Below, one piece after another: positions 29,774-38,140 of a stretch of 64,000 nt of DNA (position 1 is the first letter of the stretch; each line of letters opens with the position of its first letter). The position numbers and the translations under genes are program-made. Under the pieces are notes generated by a model. It was not told where the DNA came from. It did no database searches and worked only from the letters and a program-made list of their open reading frames with translations. Source of the stretch: Pseudorhodoferax aquiterrae (lineage in GTDB: Bacteria > Pseudomonadota > Gammaproteobacteria > Burkholderiales > Burkholderiaceae_C); the NCBI RefSeq assembly GCF_014652235.1, contig NZ_BMYK01000002.1, positions 434,708-498,707 on the forward strand, written 5' to 3'.

Positions 29774-30255
29774 GCATGGATCTCTTGTTGAAGTTGTGCG
29801 AGCGGCGCCATGGCGTCCAGCCGCAGCACGCCGGGCTCGCCGGTCGGCACCTCCAGCGTGGCGAACTGGCTGTCTACCAGCGAGGAGGAAAAGAAATGCG
29901 TGGCGGCGCGCGCCTGCACGCGGGCCAGCGCGTCGTCGCGCGCGATGTCCAGGTAGGCGAAGCGCAGGCCCGGCAGGGCCTGGCGCAACCGCTCGCGGTA
30001 GGCCCGCCGCAAGGCCGAGCAGGTCAGCACCACGCCGCGCCCGGCATGGGCGGCCAGTTGCTCGCCCAGCGTGGCCAGCCAGCCCTGGCGGTCCGCATCG
30101 GTCAGCGCGATGCCCTGGCTCATCTTGTGGCGGCTGGCCTCGCTGTGGAAGCTGTCGCCCTCGATCAGCACCGCCCCCTCGGACTGCGCGACCAGCGCCC
30201 CCAGGCTGGACTTGCCGCAACCGGCCACCCCCATCACCACCAATCCGTCAATCAT
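29746..30255 (-). CDS. gntK: Gluconokinase
   Basis: 169 residues, the size of E. coli GntK (175). It phosphorylates gluconate to 6-phosphogluconate for the Entner-Doudoroff or pentose phosphate route. Walker A G-V-A-G-C-G-K-S-S is at 9-17, and E-G-D-S-F-H (about 32-37), T-C-S-A-L-R-R-A-Y-R and T-H-F-F are family signatures. The ATG at 30255 gives the correct N-terminus; an upstream extension would run through the operator. It is the first gene of the TRAP operon. A palindromic operator begins 3 nt upstream of the start, so a bound LacI-type repressor would block transcription into the operon. Confidence 0.94.
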   Translation of the reverse strand: MIDGLVVMGVAGCGKSSLGALVAQSEGAVLIEGDSFHSEASRHKMSQGIALTDADRQGWLATLGEQLAAHAGRGVVLTCSALRRAYRERLRQALPGLRFAYLDIARDDALARVQARAATHFFSSSLVDSQFATLEVPTGEPGVLRLDAMAPLAQLQQEIHAWLSQPLTH

Positions 30256-30257
30256 TT

Positions 30258-30271
30258 GGACAGCGCTATCC
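30258..30271. promoter_or_regulatory. LacI-type operator O1 (gntK-proximal)
   Basis: GGACAGCGCTATCC is palindromic apart from one mismatched pair and centred on CpG, as expected for LacI/GalR-family operators. The identical 14-mer recurs at 30344-30357, 86 bp away centre to centre, or close to eight helical turns, which would permit DNA looping. It lies 3 bp from the gntK start codon. Confidence 0.8.
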
Positions 30272-30343
30272 CAAAAAACCAAAAAGAAAGACCCAGAAAA
30301 CAACTCCGCTGTCACGCAAGCGACAAAGCGTCTCCAAGTCTTT

Positions 30344-30357
30344 GGACAGCGCTATCC
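30344..30357. promoter_or_regulatory. LacI-type operator O2 (regulator-proximal)
   Basis: Second exact copy of GGACAGCGCTATCC, each copy preceded by TTT and followed closely by A. It lies 70 bp before the start codon of the LacI-family gene, so autoregulation as well as control of the gntK operon is likely. Core promoter hexamers could not be assigned reliably. Confidence 0.8.
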
Positions 30358-30426
30358 TAATGAAGAAACTGGCAATGCCATCCAAGGGATAACCCTGGGT
30401 CGGCGTTCGCGTATGCTCCGCGGCCC

Positions 30427-31452
30427 ATGGCCAGTTCCGTCCCCCGCGCGCGCTCCACAGGTCGGGTGACCCTGGACGATGTCGCCCATGCGGCGGGCGT
30501 GAGCCCGATCACCGTGTCGCGCGCGCTGCGCGGCGAGCGCGCGGTGGCGCCCGAACTAGTCGAGCGCGTGCGCGCCGCCGCGCTCAAGCTCGGCTACGTG
30601 CCCGACCCCGCAGCCCGCGCGCTGGCCTCGCGCCGCAGCACCCACGTGGCGGTGCTGATCCCCATGCTGTCCAACGCCCTGTTCGTGGACATGGTCGAGG
30701 CGATCCAGCGGCGGCTGCGCCCGGCCGGCTACCAGACGCTGATCGGCATCACCCACTACGACGCCAACGAGGAGGAGCAATTGCTGCGCGAGCATTTGCT
30801 GCACCGCCCCGCCGGCCTGTTGGTGACGGGGCTGGAACGCACGCCCGCCACGCGCGCGCTGATCGCCAACAGCGGCGTGCCCTGCGTGCACCTGATGGAG
30901 ACCTCGACCGATCCTGGGGTCCACAGCGTGGGCTTCGGCCAGGCCGATGCCGCCGCTGCGATGACGCGCCATCTGCTCGAACGCGGCCGCCGGCGCATCG
31001 CGTTCGCGGCGGCGCAACTGGACGCGCGCACGCTGCAGCGCCTGTCGGGCTGGCGCGCGGCGCTGACGCAGGCCGGCCTGTACGACCCGGTGCTGGAGTG
31101 GCGCAACCCCGCGCCCTCCTCGCTGGCGCTGGGCGCCCTGCTGTTCGAGCAGATCGCGGCGCACCGGCCCGCGGTGGACGCGGTGTTCTTCTGCAACGAC
31201 GACCTGGCCCAGGGCGCGCTGCTGGCCGCCATGCGGCTGCGCATCGCGGTGCCGCGCAAGGTGGCCATTGCCGGGTTCAATGACCTGACCGGCAACGATC
31301 AGATGCTGCCGCCGCTGACTTCCGTGCGCACGCCGCGCGCGGAGATCGGTAGCGCCGGCGCCGACATGCTGCTGACGCTGATGCAGGGCGGCCGCCCGCC
31401 CAGCCACACCGTGGACCTGGGCTTCGAACTGGTGGTGCGCGCCAGCACCTGA
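30427..31452 (+). CDS. LacI/GntR-type transcriptional regulator of the gluconate operon
   Basis: 341 residues. The N-terminal LacI HTH is clear: [21 protein letters not shown] near 16-36, then the hinge [10 protein letters not shown] periplasmic-binding-protein-like effector domain follows (residues ~64-341). It resembles E. coli GntR, the gluconate-responsive repressor. The gene is divergent from gntK with two identical palindromes between them, so it is the likely repressor, relieved by gluconate or a derivative. Confidence 0.93.
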   Translation: MASSVPRARSTGRVTLDDVAHAAGVSPITVSRALRGERAVAPELVERVRAAALKLGYVPDPAARALASRRSTHVAVLIPMLSNALFVDMVEAIQRRLRPAGYQTLIGITHYDANEEEQLLREHLLHRPAGLLVTGLERTPATRALIANSGVPCVHLMETSTDPGVHSVGFGQADAAAAMTRHLLERGRRRIAFAAAQLDARTLQRLSGWRAALTQAGLYDPVLEWRNPAPSSLALGALLFEQIAAHRPAVDAVFFCNDDLAQGALLAAMRLRIAVPRKVAIAGFNDLTGNDQMLPPLTSVRTPRAEIGSAGADMLLTLMQGGRPPSHTVDLGFELVVRAST

Positions 31453-31576
31453 GGGCGCCGAGCCGAGTACCTGGCCGCCGTACGGGTTTGCGCCGCGGCC
31501 GCGGCCAGGCAAGGCTCCTACACTCGCGGCTCCGATCCGGGCCCGGTCCCGCGCGGGCTACAACCAAGGGGCAGCC
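31453..31576. other. Intergenic 124 bp before the second chemoreceptor gene
   Basis: Very GC-rich; contains runs such as GCGCCGCGGCCGCGGCC. No clear terminator, no convincing sigma-28 promoter and no open frame. An AAGGGG ribosome-binding site lies just before the chemoreceptor ATG. Confidence 0.4.
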
Positions 31577-33502
31577 ATGTCGACGACATCTTCCCGCACC
31601 ACGATTGCGCGCCGCGTCTCCCTGCTGGCCAGCAGTGCCGTCGCGGCCATGCTGGTCGCCATCTGCGGCGTGCTGTCCTGGGTGCTGACCCAGCAGGCCT
31701 ACCAGCGCACGCTGGACTACATGGCCAGCGAGGCCGGTGCGGTCGCCCGCATCGCCGACGCGCTGGACCGCACCGCGCGCGATTCGGCCCAGAAGCTGTA
31801 CGAGGTGTTCGGCACGGAGTACCGCGGCGCGTTCACGTTGCCCGGGCCGGGCCAGTTGATGCTGGACGGCAAGCCGCTGGCGGGCGACTTCGAGCGGGTC
31901 GACCGCTTCGCGCGCACCACCGGCGGCGTGGCGACGATCTTCGCGCGCAAAGGCGACGATTTCCTGCGCGTGGCCACCTCGCTGACCAAACAGGACGGCA
32001 CGCGCGCTGTCGACACGCTGCTGGGCCTGCAGCATCCGGCCTACGCGCGCATGCTGGCCGGCGAGAGCTACGTGGGCATGGCCCAGTTGTTCGGCGTGCC
32101 CTACATGTCGCGCTACCAGCCCGTGCGCGACGCCGCGGGCCAGGTGGTGGGCATCCTGTTCATCGGCTTCAACATGCAGGGCCTGCGCCAGGAACTGGTC
32201 GCGCTCAGCGAAGAAAAGCGCTTTCTGGGGGACGGTGGCATGTACCTGCTCGACCCCGGCCGCACGCCGGCCGATGCGCTGCTGCTGGCACATCCCAGCG
32301 CCAAGGGCCGCAAGCTGGCCGAACTGCTGCCCCCGGCCCGGGCCGAGGCACTGCTGACCGCCCTGCCTGCGGCACCCCAGGGTGTACTGCAGGGGCAGCC
32401 GGCGGTGCAGGACCCGGCCCGCACCGACCCCATCGCCGTCGCGGCGCGCAGCCAGGCCACCGGCTGGTGGGTGGTGGCCGAGGCTTCGCGGGCGCAGGCC
32501 CTGGCCGCCCACAACGCCACGCTGGCCTGGCTCTGGGGGCTGATGCTGGCGGCCGTGGTGCTGACGGGCCTGGGCGTCACGCTGCTGCTGCGCCGCATGG
32601 TCGGCCAGCCCTTGCTGCAGCTCAATGCGCAGCTGGCCGCCATCGCGGGCGGTGACCTGTCGCGGGCCGCGTCCAGCACCCGGCGCGACGACCTGGGCCT
32701 GCTGGCCGAGGGCGTGGACAGCATGCGCCAGCAGCTGGCGCACACCATCACCGAAGTGCGCGCCGTCAGCGAGGGCGTGGACACGGCCAGCGCCGAGGTC
32801 AGCGCAGGCAGCCGCGACCTGGCACAGCGCACCGAGCAGTCGGCCAGCCAGCTGGAGGAAACCGCCAGCGCGCTGGAGCAGCTCACGTCGTCGATGAACC
32901 AGACGGCAGACGCCGCGGCCCAGGGCAGCCAGCTGGTGCAGGCGTCCAACCAGTCCGTGCAGCAAGGGCACCGCACGGTGCAGCAGGTCGTGGGCACGAT
33001 GGCGCAGATCCGCGAGGCCAGCGGCGCCATCGGCGAAATCACCAACACCATCGACTCCATCGCCTTCCAGACCAACATCCTCGCGCTGAACGCCGCGGTC
33101 GAGGCCGCACGCGCCGGCGAGCAGGGTCGGGGCTTCGCCGTGGTGGCCAGCGAAGTGCGGCAGCTGGCGCAGCGCAGTGCCGAGGCCGCCAAGCAGATCA
33201 AGGCCTTGATCACCTCCAGCGGGCAACAGGTGCAGGATGGCGCGGCCCGCGCCGAGGAAGCGGGACGCGCCATGGGCGAGATCCTGGACAGCGTGGGCCG
33301 CGTGTCCGGCCTGATCACCGAGATCGCCGCGGCCGCGCGCCAGCAGGCGCAGGGCGTGCAACAGATCAACCAGGCCGTGGCGCAGCTGGACCAGAGCACA
33401 CAGCAAAATGCGGCCCTTGTGGAGCAAAGCACCGCCGCGGCCGAAAGCCTGCGCGACCAGGCCGGCCGCCTGGTTCAGCAGGTTGCCAATTTCCGGCTCT
33501 GA
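31577..33502 (+). CDS. Methyl-accepting chemotaxis protein with Cache-type sensor
   Basis: 641 residues. One helix is at about 13-37. A large (~275-residue) periplasmic domain resembling Cache_3/Cache_2 sensors includes [19 protein letters not shown] near 180-198. The second helix is at about 315-338. A HAMP (about 335-390) and the signalling coiled coil with the invariant tip [12 protein letters not shown] follow. Unlike the receptor at 21619 it ends without a xWxxF tether (V-A-N-F-R-L), so adaptation would depend on other receptors or on direct modification. The ligand is unknown; Cache receptors often sense organic acids or amino acids. Confidence 0.93.
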   Translation: MSTTSSRTTIARRVSLLASSAVAAMLVAICGVLSWVLTQQAYQRTLDYMASEAGAVARIADALDRTARDSAQKLYEVFGTEYRGAFTLPGPGQLMLDGKPLAGDFERVDRFARTTGGVATIFARKGDDFLRVATSLTKQDGTRAVDTLLGLQHPAYARMLAGESYVGMAQLFGVPYMSRYQPVRDAAGQVVGILFIGFNMQGLRQELVALSEEKRFLGDGGMYLLDPGRTPADALLLAHPSAKGRKLAELLPPARAEALLTALPAAPQGVLQGQPAVQDPARTDPIAVAARSQATGWWVVAEASRAQALAAHNATLAWLWGLMLAAVVLTGLGVTLLLRRMVGQPLLQLNAQLAAIAGGDLSRAASSTRRDDLGLLAEGVDSMRQQLAHTITEVRAVSEGVDTASAEVSAGSRDLAQRTEQSASQLEETASALEQLTSSMNQTADAAAQGSQLVQASNQSVQQGHRTVQQVVGTMAQIREASGAIGEITNTIDSIAFQTNILALNAAVEAARAGEQGRGFAVVASEVRQLAQRSAEAAKQIKALITSSGQQVQDGAARAEEAGRAMGEILDSVGRVSGLITEIAAAARQQAQGVQQINQAVAQLDQSTQQNAALVEQSTAAAESLRDQAGRLVQQVANFRL

Positions 33503-33545
33503 GCGGCGCTGCCCTCCCGCCACCGCAACACGACAGGCCCGCCCC

Positions 33546-34679
33546 ATGACCCGTATCGACGACCCCACCCACGACCAGGAAGCCGGCGCGCGCGACAGCA
33601 CGCAGGACACCACGCGCATCGACGACGTGCGCATCTCGGCCGTGCGCCCGCTGATCTCGCCAGCACTGCTGCTCGACGAGCTGCCCGTGCCACCGGCCGT
33701 GCAGACCCTGGTCGAGCAGAGCCGGCTGGCGATCGCCGACATCCTGCACGGCCGCGACGACCGGCTGGTGGTGGTCACCGGCCCCTGCTCCATCCACGAC
33801 CATGGCCAGGCCATGGCCTACGCCCAGCATCTGAAAGCGCTGCAGCCCAAGGTCGAGAAGGAGCTGCTGCTGGTCATGCGCGTGTACTTCGAGAAGCCGC
33901 GCACCACGGTGGGCTGGAAGGGTTACATCAACGACCCGCGGCTCGATGGCAGCTTCCGCATCAACGAGGGCCTGCGCAAGGCGCGCGAGCTGCTGCTGGA
34001 GATCGGTGCCCTGGGCCTGCCCACCGGCAACGAGTTCCTGGACCTGCTGAGCCCGCAGTACATCGCCGACCTGATCGCCTGGGGTGCCATCGGCGCGCGC
34101 ACCACCGAGAGCCAGAGCCACCGCCAGCTGGCCTCGGGCTCGAGCTGCCCGATCGGCTTCAAGAACGGCACCGACGGCGGCGTGCAGATCGCCGCCGACG
34201 CCATGGTCGCGGCGCGCGCGCCGCATGCCTTCATGGGCATGACCAAGATGGGCCAGGCCGCCATCTTCGAGACGCGCGGCAACCCGGACTGCCACGTGAT
34301 CCTGCGCGGCGGCAACAAGGGGCCCAACTACGAGGCCGAGCATGTGGATGCGGCCTGCGCCGTGCTCAAGAAGGCCGGCCTGCGCGAGCAGCTCATGGTG
34401 GACTGCTCGCACGCCAACTCGTCCAAACAGCACGCACGCCAGATCGTCGTGGCCGAGGACGTGGCGCGCCGCATCGCGGCCGGCGAGCGCCGCATCACGG
34501 GCCTCATGATCGAGAGCCACCTGGAGGAAGGCCGGCAGGACTTGAAGCCCGGCGAGCCGCTGCGCTACGGCGTGTCGGTCACGGACGCCTGCATCGGCTG
34601 GGCGCAGACCGAGCCGGTGCTGCGGCAGCTGGCGGAGGCGGTGCGGCAGCGGCGCTCCGGCGGCCCGGCGAAGATGTAA
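33546..34679 (+). CDS. aroG: 3-deoxy-7-phosphoheptulonate (DAHP) synthase, class I AroG/F/H type
   Basis: 377 residues. It condenses phosphoenolpyruvate with erythrose 4-phosphate, the first step of aromatic amino-acid synthesis. Class I signatures are V-T-G-P-C-S-I-H-D (metal Cys), R-V-Y-F-E-K-P-R-T-T-V-G-W-K-G, A-I-G-A-R-T-T-E-S-Q-S-H-R, and C-S-H-A-N-S. The ATG at 33546 follows the chemoreceptor stop by 43 nt. The N-terminal ~28 residues are polar and poorly conserved. Which of Phe, Tyr or Trp inhibits it is not decided from sequence here. Confidence 0.95.
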   Translation: MTRIDDPTHDQEAGARDSTQDTTRIDDVRISAVRPLISPALLLDELPVPPAVQTLVEQSRLAIADILHGRDDRLVVVTGPCSIHDHGQAMAYAQHLKALQPKVEKELLLVMRVYFEKPRTTVGWKGYINDPRLDGSFRINEGLRKARELLLEIGALGLPTGNEFLDLLSPQYIADLIAWGAIGARTTESQSHRQLASGSSCPIGFKNGTDGGVQIAADAMVAARAPHAFMGMTKMGQAAIFETRGNPDCHVILRGGNKGPNYEAEHVDAACAVLKKAGLREQLMVDCSHANSSKQHARQIVVAEDVARRIAAGERRITGLMIESHLEEGRQDLKPGEPLRYGVSVTDACIGWAQTEPVLRQLAEAVRQRRSGGPAKM

Positions 34680-34720
34680 CAACCGGGAACTTTGGTGTGC
34701 ACAGGTCCTCCCCCTGTGCC

Positions 34721-35173
34721 ATGTCCTTTGCATTCCCCATTGTTCTCCGCATCTTCGTCGCAGTCCTCGCGCTGCAATCCTTCGGCGCCTGGGCGCAGCA
34801 GTACGTGAGCATCACGGCGCGCGAGGCCAACATGCGCTCGGGCCCCGGCACCCAGCACGCCGTGCAATGGTCGCTGAGCCGCGGCTACCCCCTGCAGGTG
34901 GTGGCCCGCCGCGGCGAATGGCTGCAGGTGCGCGACTTCGAGCGCGACACGGGCTGGGTGCACCGCAGCCTCACGGGCAAAGCCACGCACAAGGTCGTGC
35001 GCGCCTCCGTCGCCAACCTGCGCGCGCAGCCGCGCACGGGTGGCAAGCTGCTTGGAAAGATCGAGCGTGGCGAGATCGTGCAGCGCCTCGCGCGCCGCGG
35101 CGACTGGGTGCAGGTGCAGCGCGAAGGCGGGCAACGCGGCTGGGTCGCCGGCCGGCTGCTGTGGGGCGGATAG
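34721..35173 (+). CDS. Exported bacterial SH3-domain protein
   Basis: 150 residues from the ATG at 34721 (an in-frame GTG at 34697 would add 8). A signal peptide (about 1-26, A-W-A-Q) is followed by two SH3_3-like repeats: R-E-A-N-M-R-S-G-P-G-T-Q near 35-46 and V-A-N-L-R-A-Q-P-R-T-G-G-K near 98-110, each followed by G-x-W-x-x-V. Such proteins are periplasmic and often bind cell-wall peptides, but the target here is not known. It lies 22 nt before the AttH-like gene, so cotranscription is likely. Confidence 0.82.
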   Translation: MSFAFPIVLRIFVAVLALQSFGAWAQQYVSITAREANMRSGPGTQHAVQWSLSRGYPLQVVARRGEWLQVRDFERDTGWVHRSLTGKATHKVVRASVANLRAQPRTGGKLLGKIERGEIVQRLARRGDWVQVQREGGQRGWVAGRLLWGG

Positions 35174-35195
35174 CCCACTTGTGTATCGTGCGGTG

Positions 35196-36269
35196 ATGCA
35201 CCGCCGCACCCTCCTGCTTGCCGCCCTGGCCGCAGCCCACCGTGCCCACGCCCTGCCGCCGCTGACGCTGCAGTTCCCGCGCGACCTGGGCAGCCACCCC
35301 GACCTGCGCACCGAGTGGTGGTACATCACGGGCCAGGCCAGCAGCGCCGGCCGCCTGTTCGGTTTCCAGCTGACCTTCTTCCGCTCGCGCGTGGACGCCG
35401 CGCAAGCGCTGCGTTCGCGTTTCGCGGCCCGGCAGTTGCTGTTCGCGCATGCCGCCATCACCGACCTGGAAGGCAAGAAGCTCTGGCACGACCAGCGCAT
35501 CGCGCGCGCCGGCTTCGGCATCGCAGAGGCCAGCGAAACCGATACCGGCGTGAAGCTGCAGGACTGGCAGCTGCTGCGCGCACCCGACGGCACGCTCACG
35601 ACCGAACTGCCGGCGCAGGACTTCGGCCTGCACCTGCGCTTCTCCGAAACCCAGCCCTTGCTGCTGCAGGGCCGGGCCGGCCTGTCGCGCAAGGGGCCCG
35701 ACCCTGCACAGGCCAGCTACTACTACAGCGTGCCGCAGCTGGCCGTCGATGGCACGCTGGTGCTGCAGGGCCGGCGCTTCGCCATCGATGCGCAGCCGGC
35801 CGAACCCAGCCTGCGCAGCCGCGCCTGGCTGGACCATGAATGGAGCGAGGCGCTCATGCATCCCGAGGCCGTGGGCTGGGACTGGATCGGCATGAACCTG
35901 TTCGACGGCGGGGCGCTGACGGCCTTCCACCTGCGCCGTGCCGATGGCTCGGGCCTGTGGGACGGCGGCTCGTTCCGCGCAGCGGGCCAGCCCGCGCGCA
36001 TCTTCGGCCAGGCCGAGGTGCGCTTCACGCCGCGGCGGTGGTGGAGCAGCGCGAGCAGCCAGGCGCGCTATCCGGTCGAGTGGCAGGTGGACACGCCGGC
36101 CGGTGTCTTCACCGTGCGCGCGCTGCTCGATGCGCAGGAGCTCGACAGCCGCGGCTCCACCGGCGCGATCTACTGGGAGGGTCTGTCGGATCTGCTCGAC
36201 GCGCAGGGCCGCCTGGTCGGCCGCGGCTACCTCGAGATGACGGGCTACGCGCAGCGGCTGCGGCTGTAG
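35196..36269 (+). CDS. AttH/CrtC-like exported lipocalin-type protein
   Basis: 357 residues with a short signal sequence (about 1-20). The N-terminal half carries the AttH/hydroxyneurosporene-synthase family pattern: F-P-R-D-L-G-S-H-P-D-L-R-T-E-W-W-Y-I-T-G near 27-47, S-Y-Y-Y-S-V-P near 172, and W-L-D-H-E-W-S near 210. C-terminal W-D-W-I-G-M-N-L and Y-W-E-G-L follow. Members are usually paired with MacB-like ABC transporter genes and described as predicted secreted hydrolases; here no ABC partner is adjacent. Carotenoid hydratase activity is unlikely without other crt genes. It converges on livM with a 9-nt gap. Confidence 0.8.
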   Translation: MHRRTLLLAALAAAHRAHALPPLTLQFPRDLGSHPDLRTEWWYITGQASSAGRLFGFQLTFFRSRVDAAQALRSRFAARQLLFAHAAITDLEGKKLWHDQRIARAGFGIAEASETDTGVKLQDWQLLRAPDGTLTTELPAQDFGLHLRFSETQPLLLQGRAGLSRKGPDPAQASYYYSVPQLAVDGTLVLQGRRFAIDAQPAEPSLRSRAWLDHEWSEALMHPEAVGWDWIGMNLFDGGALTAFHLRRADGSGLWDGGSFRAAGQPARIFGQAEVRFTPRRWWSSASSQARYPVEWQVDTPAGVFTVRALLDAQELDSRGSTGAIYWEGLSDLLDAQGRLVGRGYLEMTGYAQRLRL

Positions 36270-36278
36270 CCCCCGCCC

Positions 36279-37256
36279 TCAGGTCTTCTTGGCGCGCTGC
36301 AGCAGCGCGATGATCTCGCCCATGATGCCGCGGCGGAAGGCCAGCACGCAGACGACGAAGATCAGGCCCGTGACCATGGTCACGGACTCGCCCAGCGTGG
36401 TGAACCACTCGATGCCGGTCAGCGAAGCCAGGCCATGGCCCATCTCGCCGATCTTGTTCTCCAGCAGGATCACGACGGCTGCGCCGACCAGCGGGCCCGA
36501 CAGCGTGCCCAGGCCACCCACCAGCGTCATCAGGATCACGCCGCCCGAGGCCGTCCAGTGCACGTCGGTCAGTGTGGCGAAGCCCAGCACCAGCGTCTTC
36601 AGCGAGCCGGCCAGCCCGGCCAGCGCGGCCGACAGCACGAAGGCCAGCAGCTTGAAGCGGTGCGTGTCGTAGCCCAGCGAAACCGCCCGCGGCTCGTTCT
36701 CCTTGATGCCTTTCAAGACCTGGCCGAACGGCGAGTGGATGGTGCGCACGATCAGCGCGAAGGCCGCCACCACGATCACCAGCGTCACGAAGTACATGGC
36801 CAGGTCGCTCTGCAAGGACAGCACGCCGAACAGCTTGCCGCGCGGCACGCCCTGCAGGCCGTCCTCGCCGCCCGTGAACTTGGCCTGCAGCGCGACGAAG
36901 AACACCATCTGCGCGAGCGCCAGCGTGATCATCGAGAAGTAGATGCCCTGGCGCCGGATCGCCAGAAGGCCGAACAGCAAGCCCAGCAGTGCGCCCGTGG
37001 CCGTGCCCAGCACCAGGCCGATCTCGGGTGTCAGGCCCCAGACCTTCATGGCGTGGCCGGCGATGTAGGCCGAGCCGCCCAGGAAGGCGGCGTGGCCGAA
37101 CGACAGCAGGCCTGTGTAACCCAGCAGCAGGTTGAAGGCCGAGGCGAACAGCGCGAAGCACAGCAGCTTCATCATGAAGACCGGGTAGGCGCCCACGAAG
37201 GGGGCGGCGACCAGCGCCAGCAGCAACAGGCCGTAGCCGATGGAGCTCTTGCTCAT
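36279..37256 (-). CDS. livM: Branched-chain amino-acid-type ABC transporter permease (LivM family)
   Basis: 325 residues, about 8-10 transmembrane helices. It has the LivM signatures L-L-G-Y-T-G-L-L-S-F-G-H-A-A-F-L-G, the cytoplasmic coupling loop I-R-R-Q-G-I-Y-F-S-M-I-T, and G-G-L-G-T-L-S-G-P. It is last in the operon, overlapping livH by 4 nt. The family imports branched-chain amino acids, but also aromatic acids and amides in beta-proteobacteria, so the substrate is uncertain. Confidence 0.93.
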   Translation of the reverse strand: MSKSSIGYGLLLLALVAAPFVGAYPVFMMKLLCFALFASAFNLLLGYTGLLSFGHAAFLGGSAYIAGHAMKVWGLTPEIGLVLGTATGALLGLLFGLLAIRRQGIYFSMITLALAQMVFFVALQAKFTGGEDGLQGVPRGKLFGVLSLQSDLAMYFVTLVIVVAAFALIVRTIHSPFGQVLKGIKENEPRAVSLGYDTHRFKLLAFVLSAALAGLAGSLKTLVLGFATLTDVHWTASGGVILMTLVGGLGTLSGPLVGAAVVILLENKIGEMGHGLASLTGIEWFTTLGESVTMVTGLIFVVCVLAFRRGIMGEIIALLQRAKKT

Positions 37257-38128
37257 TTCTCTTTCCCGAACAGACCCGCGGGACGGATCAGCAGCACGAT
37301 GGCCATGATGATGAAGACCACCGTCGACGAAGCCTCCGGATAGAACACCTTGGTCAGCCCTTCGATGACGCCCAGGCCCAGCCCCGTGAGGATGGAGCCC
37401 ATGATGGAGCCCATGCCGCCGATCACGACCACGGCGAAGACCACGATGATGAGGTTCTGCCCCATCAGCGGCGAGACCTGGATCACGGGCGCGGCCAGCA
37501 CGCCGGCCAGCGCCGCGAGCGCGACGCCGAAGCCGTAGGTCAGCGTGATCATGAGCGGCACGTTGACGCCGAAGGCTTCGACCAGGCGCGGGTTCTCGGT
37601 GCCGGCGCGCAGGTAGGCGCCGATGCGCGTCTTCTCGATCAGGAACCAGGTTGCCAGGCACACCACGAGCGAAGCCACGACCACCCAGGCGCGGTAGTTG
37701 GGCAGCATCATGAAGCCCAGGTCGGTCGCGCCGGTCAGCGCGTCCGGCGTGTCGTAGGACAGGCCCGAGACGCCGTAGACCGAGCGGAACGCGCCCTCGA
37801 TCAGCAGCGTGAGGCCCAGCGTGAGCAAGAGGCCGTAGAGATGGTCGAGCTTGTAGATCCAGCGCAGCAGCAGCCGCTCGATCAGCACGCCGAACACGCC
37901 CACGATGAGCGGCGCGGCGACGAGCATGACCCAGTAGCTGATCTCGAAGTAGTTCATCGCCATCCAGGTCACGATGGCGCCCATCATGAACAGCGCGCCG
38001 TGCGCGAAGTTGATGACGTTGAGCAGGCCGAAGATCACCGCCAGGCCCAGGCTCAGGATCGCGTAGAACGAGCCGTTGACCAGGCCCAGCAGCAGCTGGC
38101 TCAGCAGGGCGGGCAGAGAAATCGTCAT
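37253..38128 (-). CDS. livH: Branched-chain amino-acid-type ABC transporter permease (LivH family)
   Basis: 291 residues, about 8 transmembrane helices, normal LivH length. It has L-G-L-A-V-I-F-G-L-L-N-V-I-N-F-A-H-G near 27-44, R-A-G-T-E-N-P-R-L-V-E-A-F-G-V-N in the coupling loop, and G-G-M-G-S-I-M-G-S near 240. It starts 12 nt after the second binding-protein gene and overlaps livM, forming the heterodimeric channel with it. Confidence 0.93.
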   Translation of the reverse strand: MTISLPALLSQLLLGLVNGSFYAILSLGLAVIFGLLNVINFAHGALFMMGAIVTWMAMNYFEISYWVMLVAAPLIVGVFGVLIERLLLRWIYKLDHLYGLLLTLGLTLLIEGAFRSVYGVSGLSYDTPDALTGATDLGFMMLPNYRAWVVVASLVVCLATWFLIEKTRIGAYLRAGTENPRLVEAFGVNVPLMITLTYGFGVALAALAGVLAAPVIQVSPLMGQNLIIVVFAVVVIGGMGSIMGSILTGLGLGVIEGLTKVFYPEASSTVVFIIMAIVLLIRPAGLFGKEK

Positions 38129-38140
38129 GAAACGGTCAGA

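Noticed and set aside
31500-31576. Sigma-28 promoter upstream of the second chemoreceptor
   Set aside because: TCCGATCC partly fits the -10 box but there is no TAAA at the right distance.
35196-36269. Carotenoid 1,2-hydratase (CrtC) function for the AttH-like protein
   Set aside because: The fold is shared with CrtC but no other carotenoid genes are nearby, and AttH-type proteins are the closer group by motif pattern.
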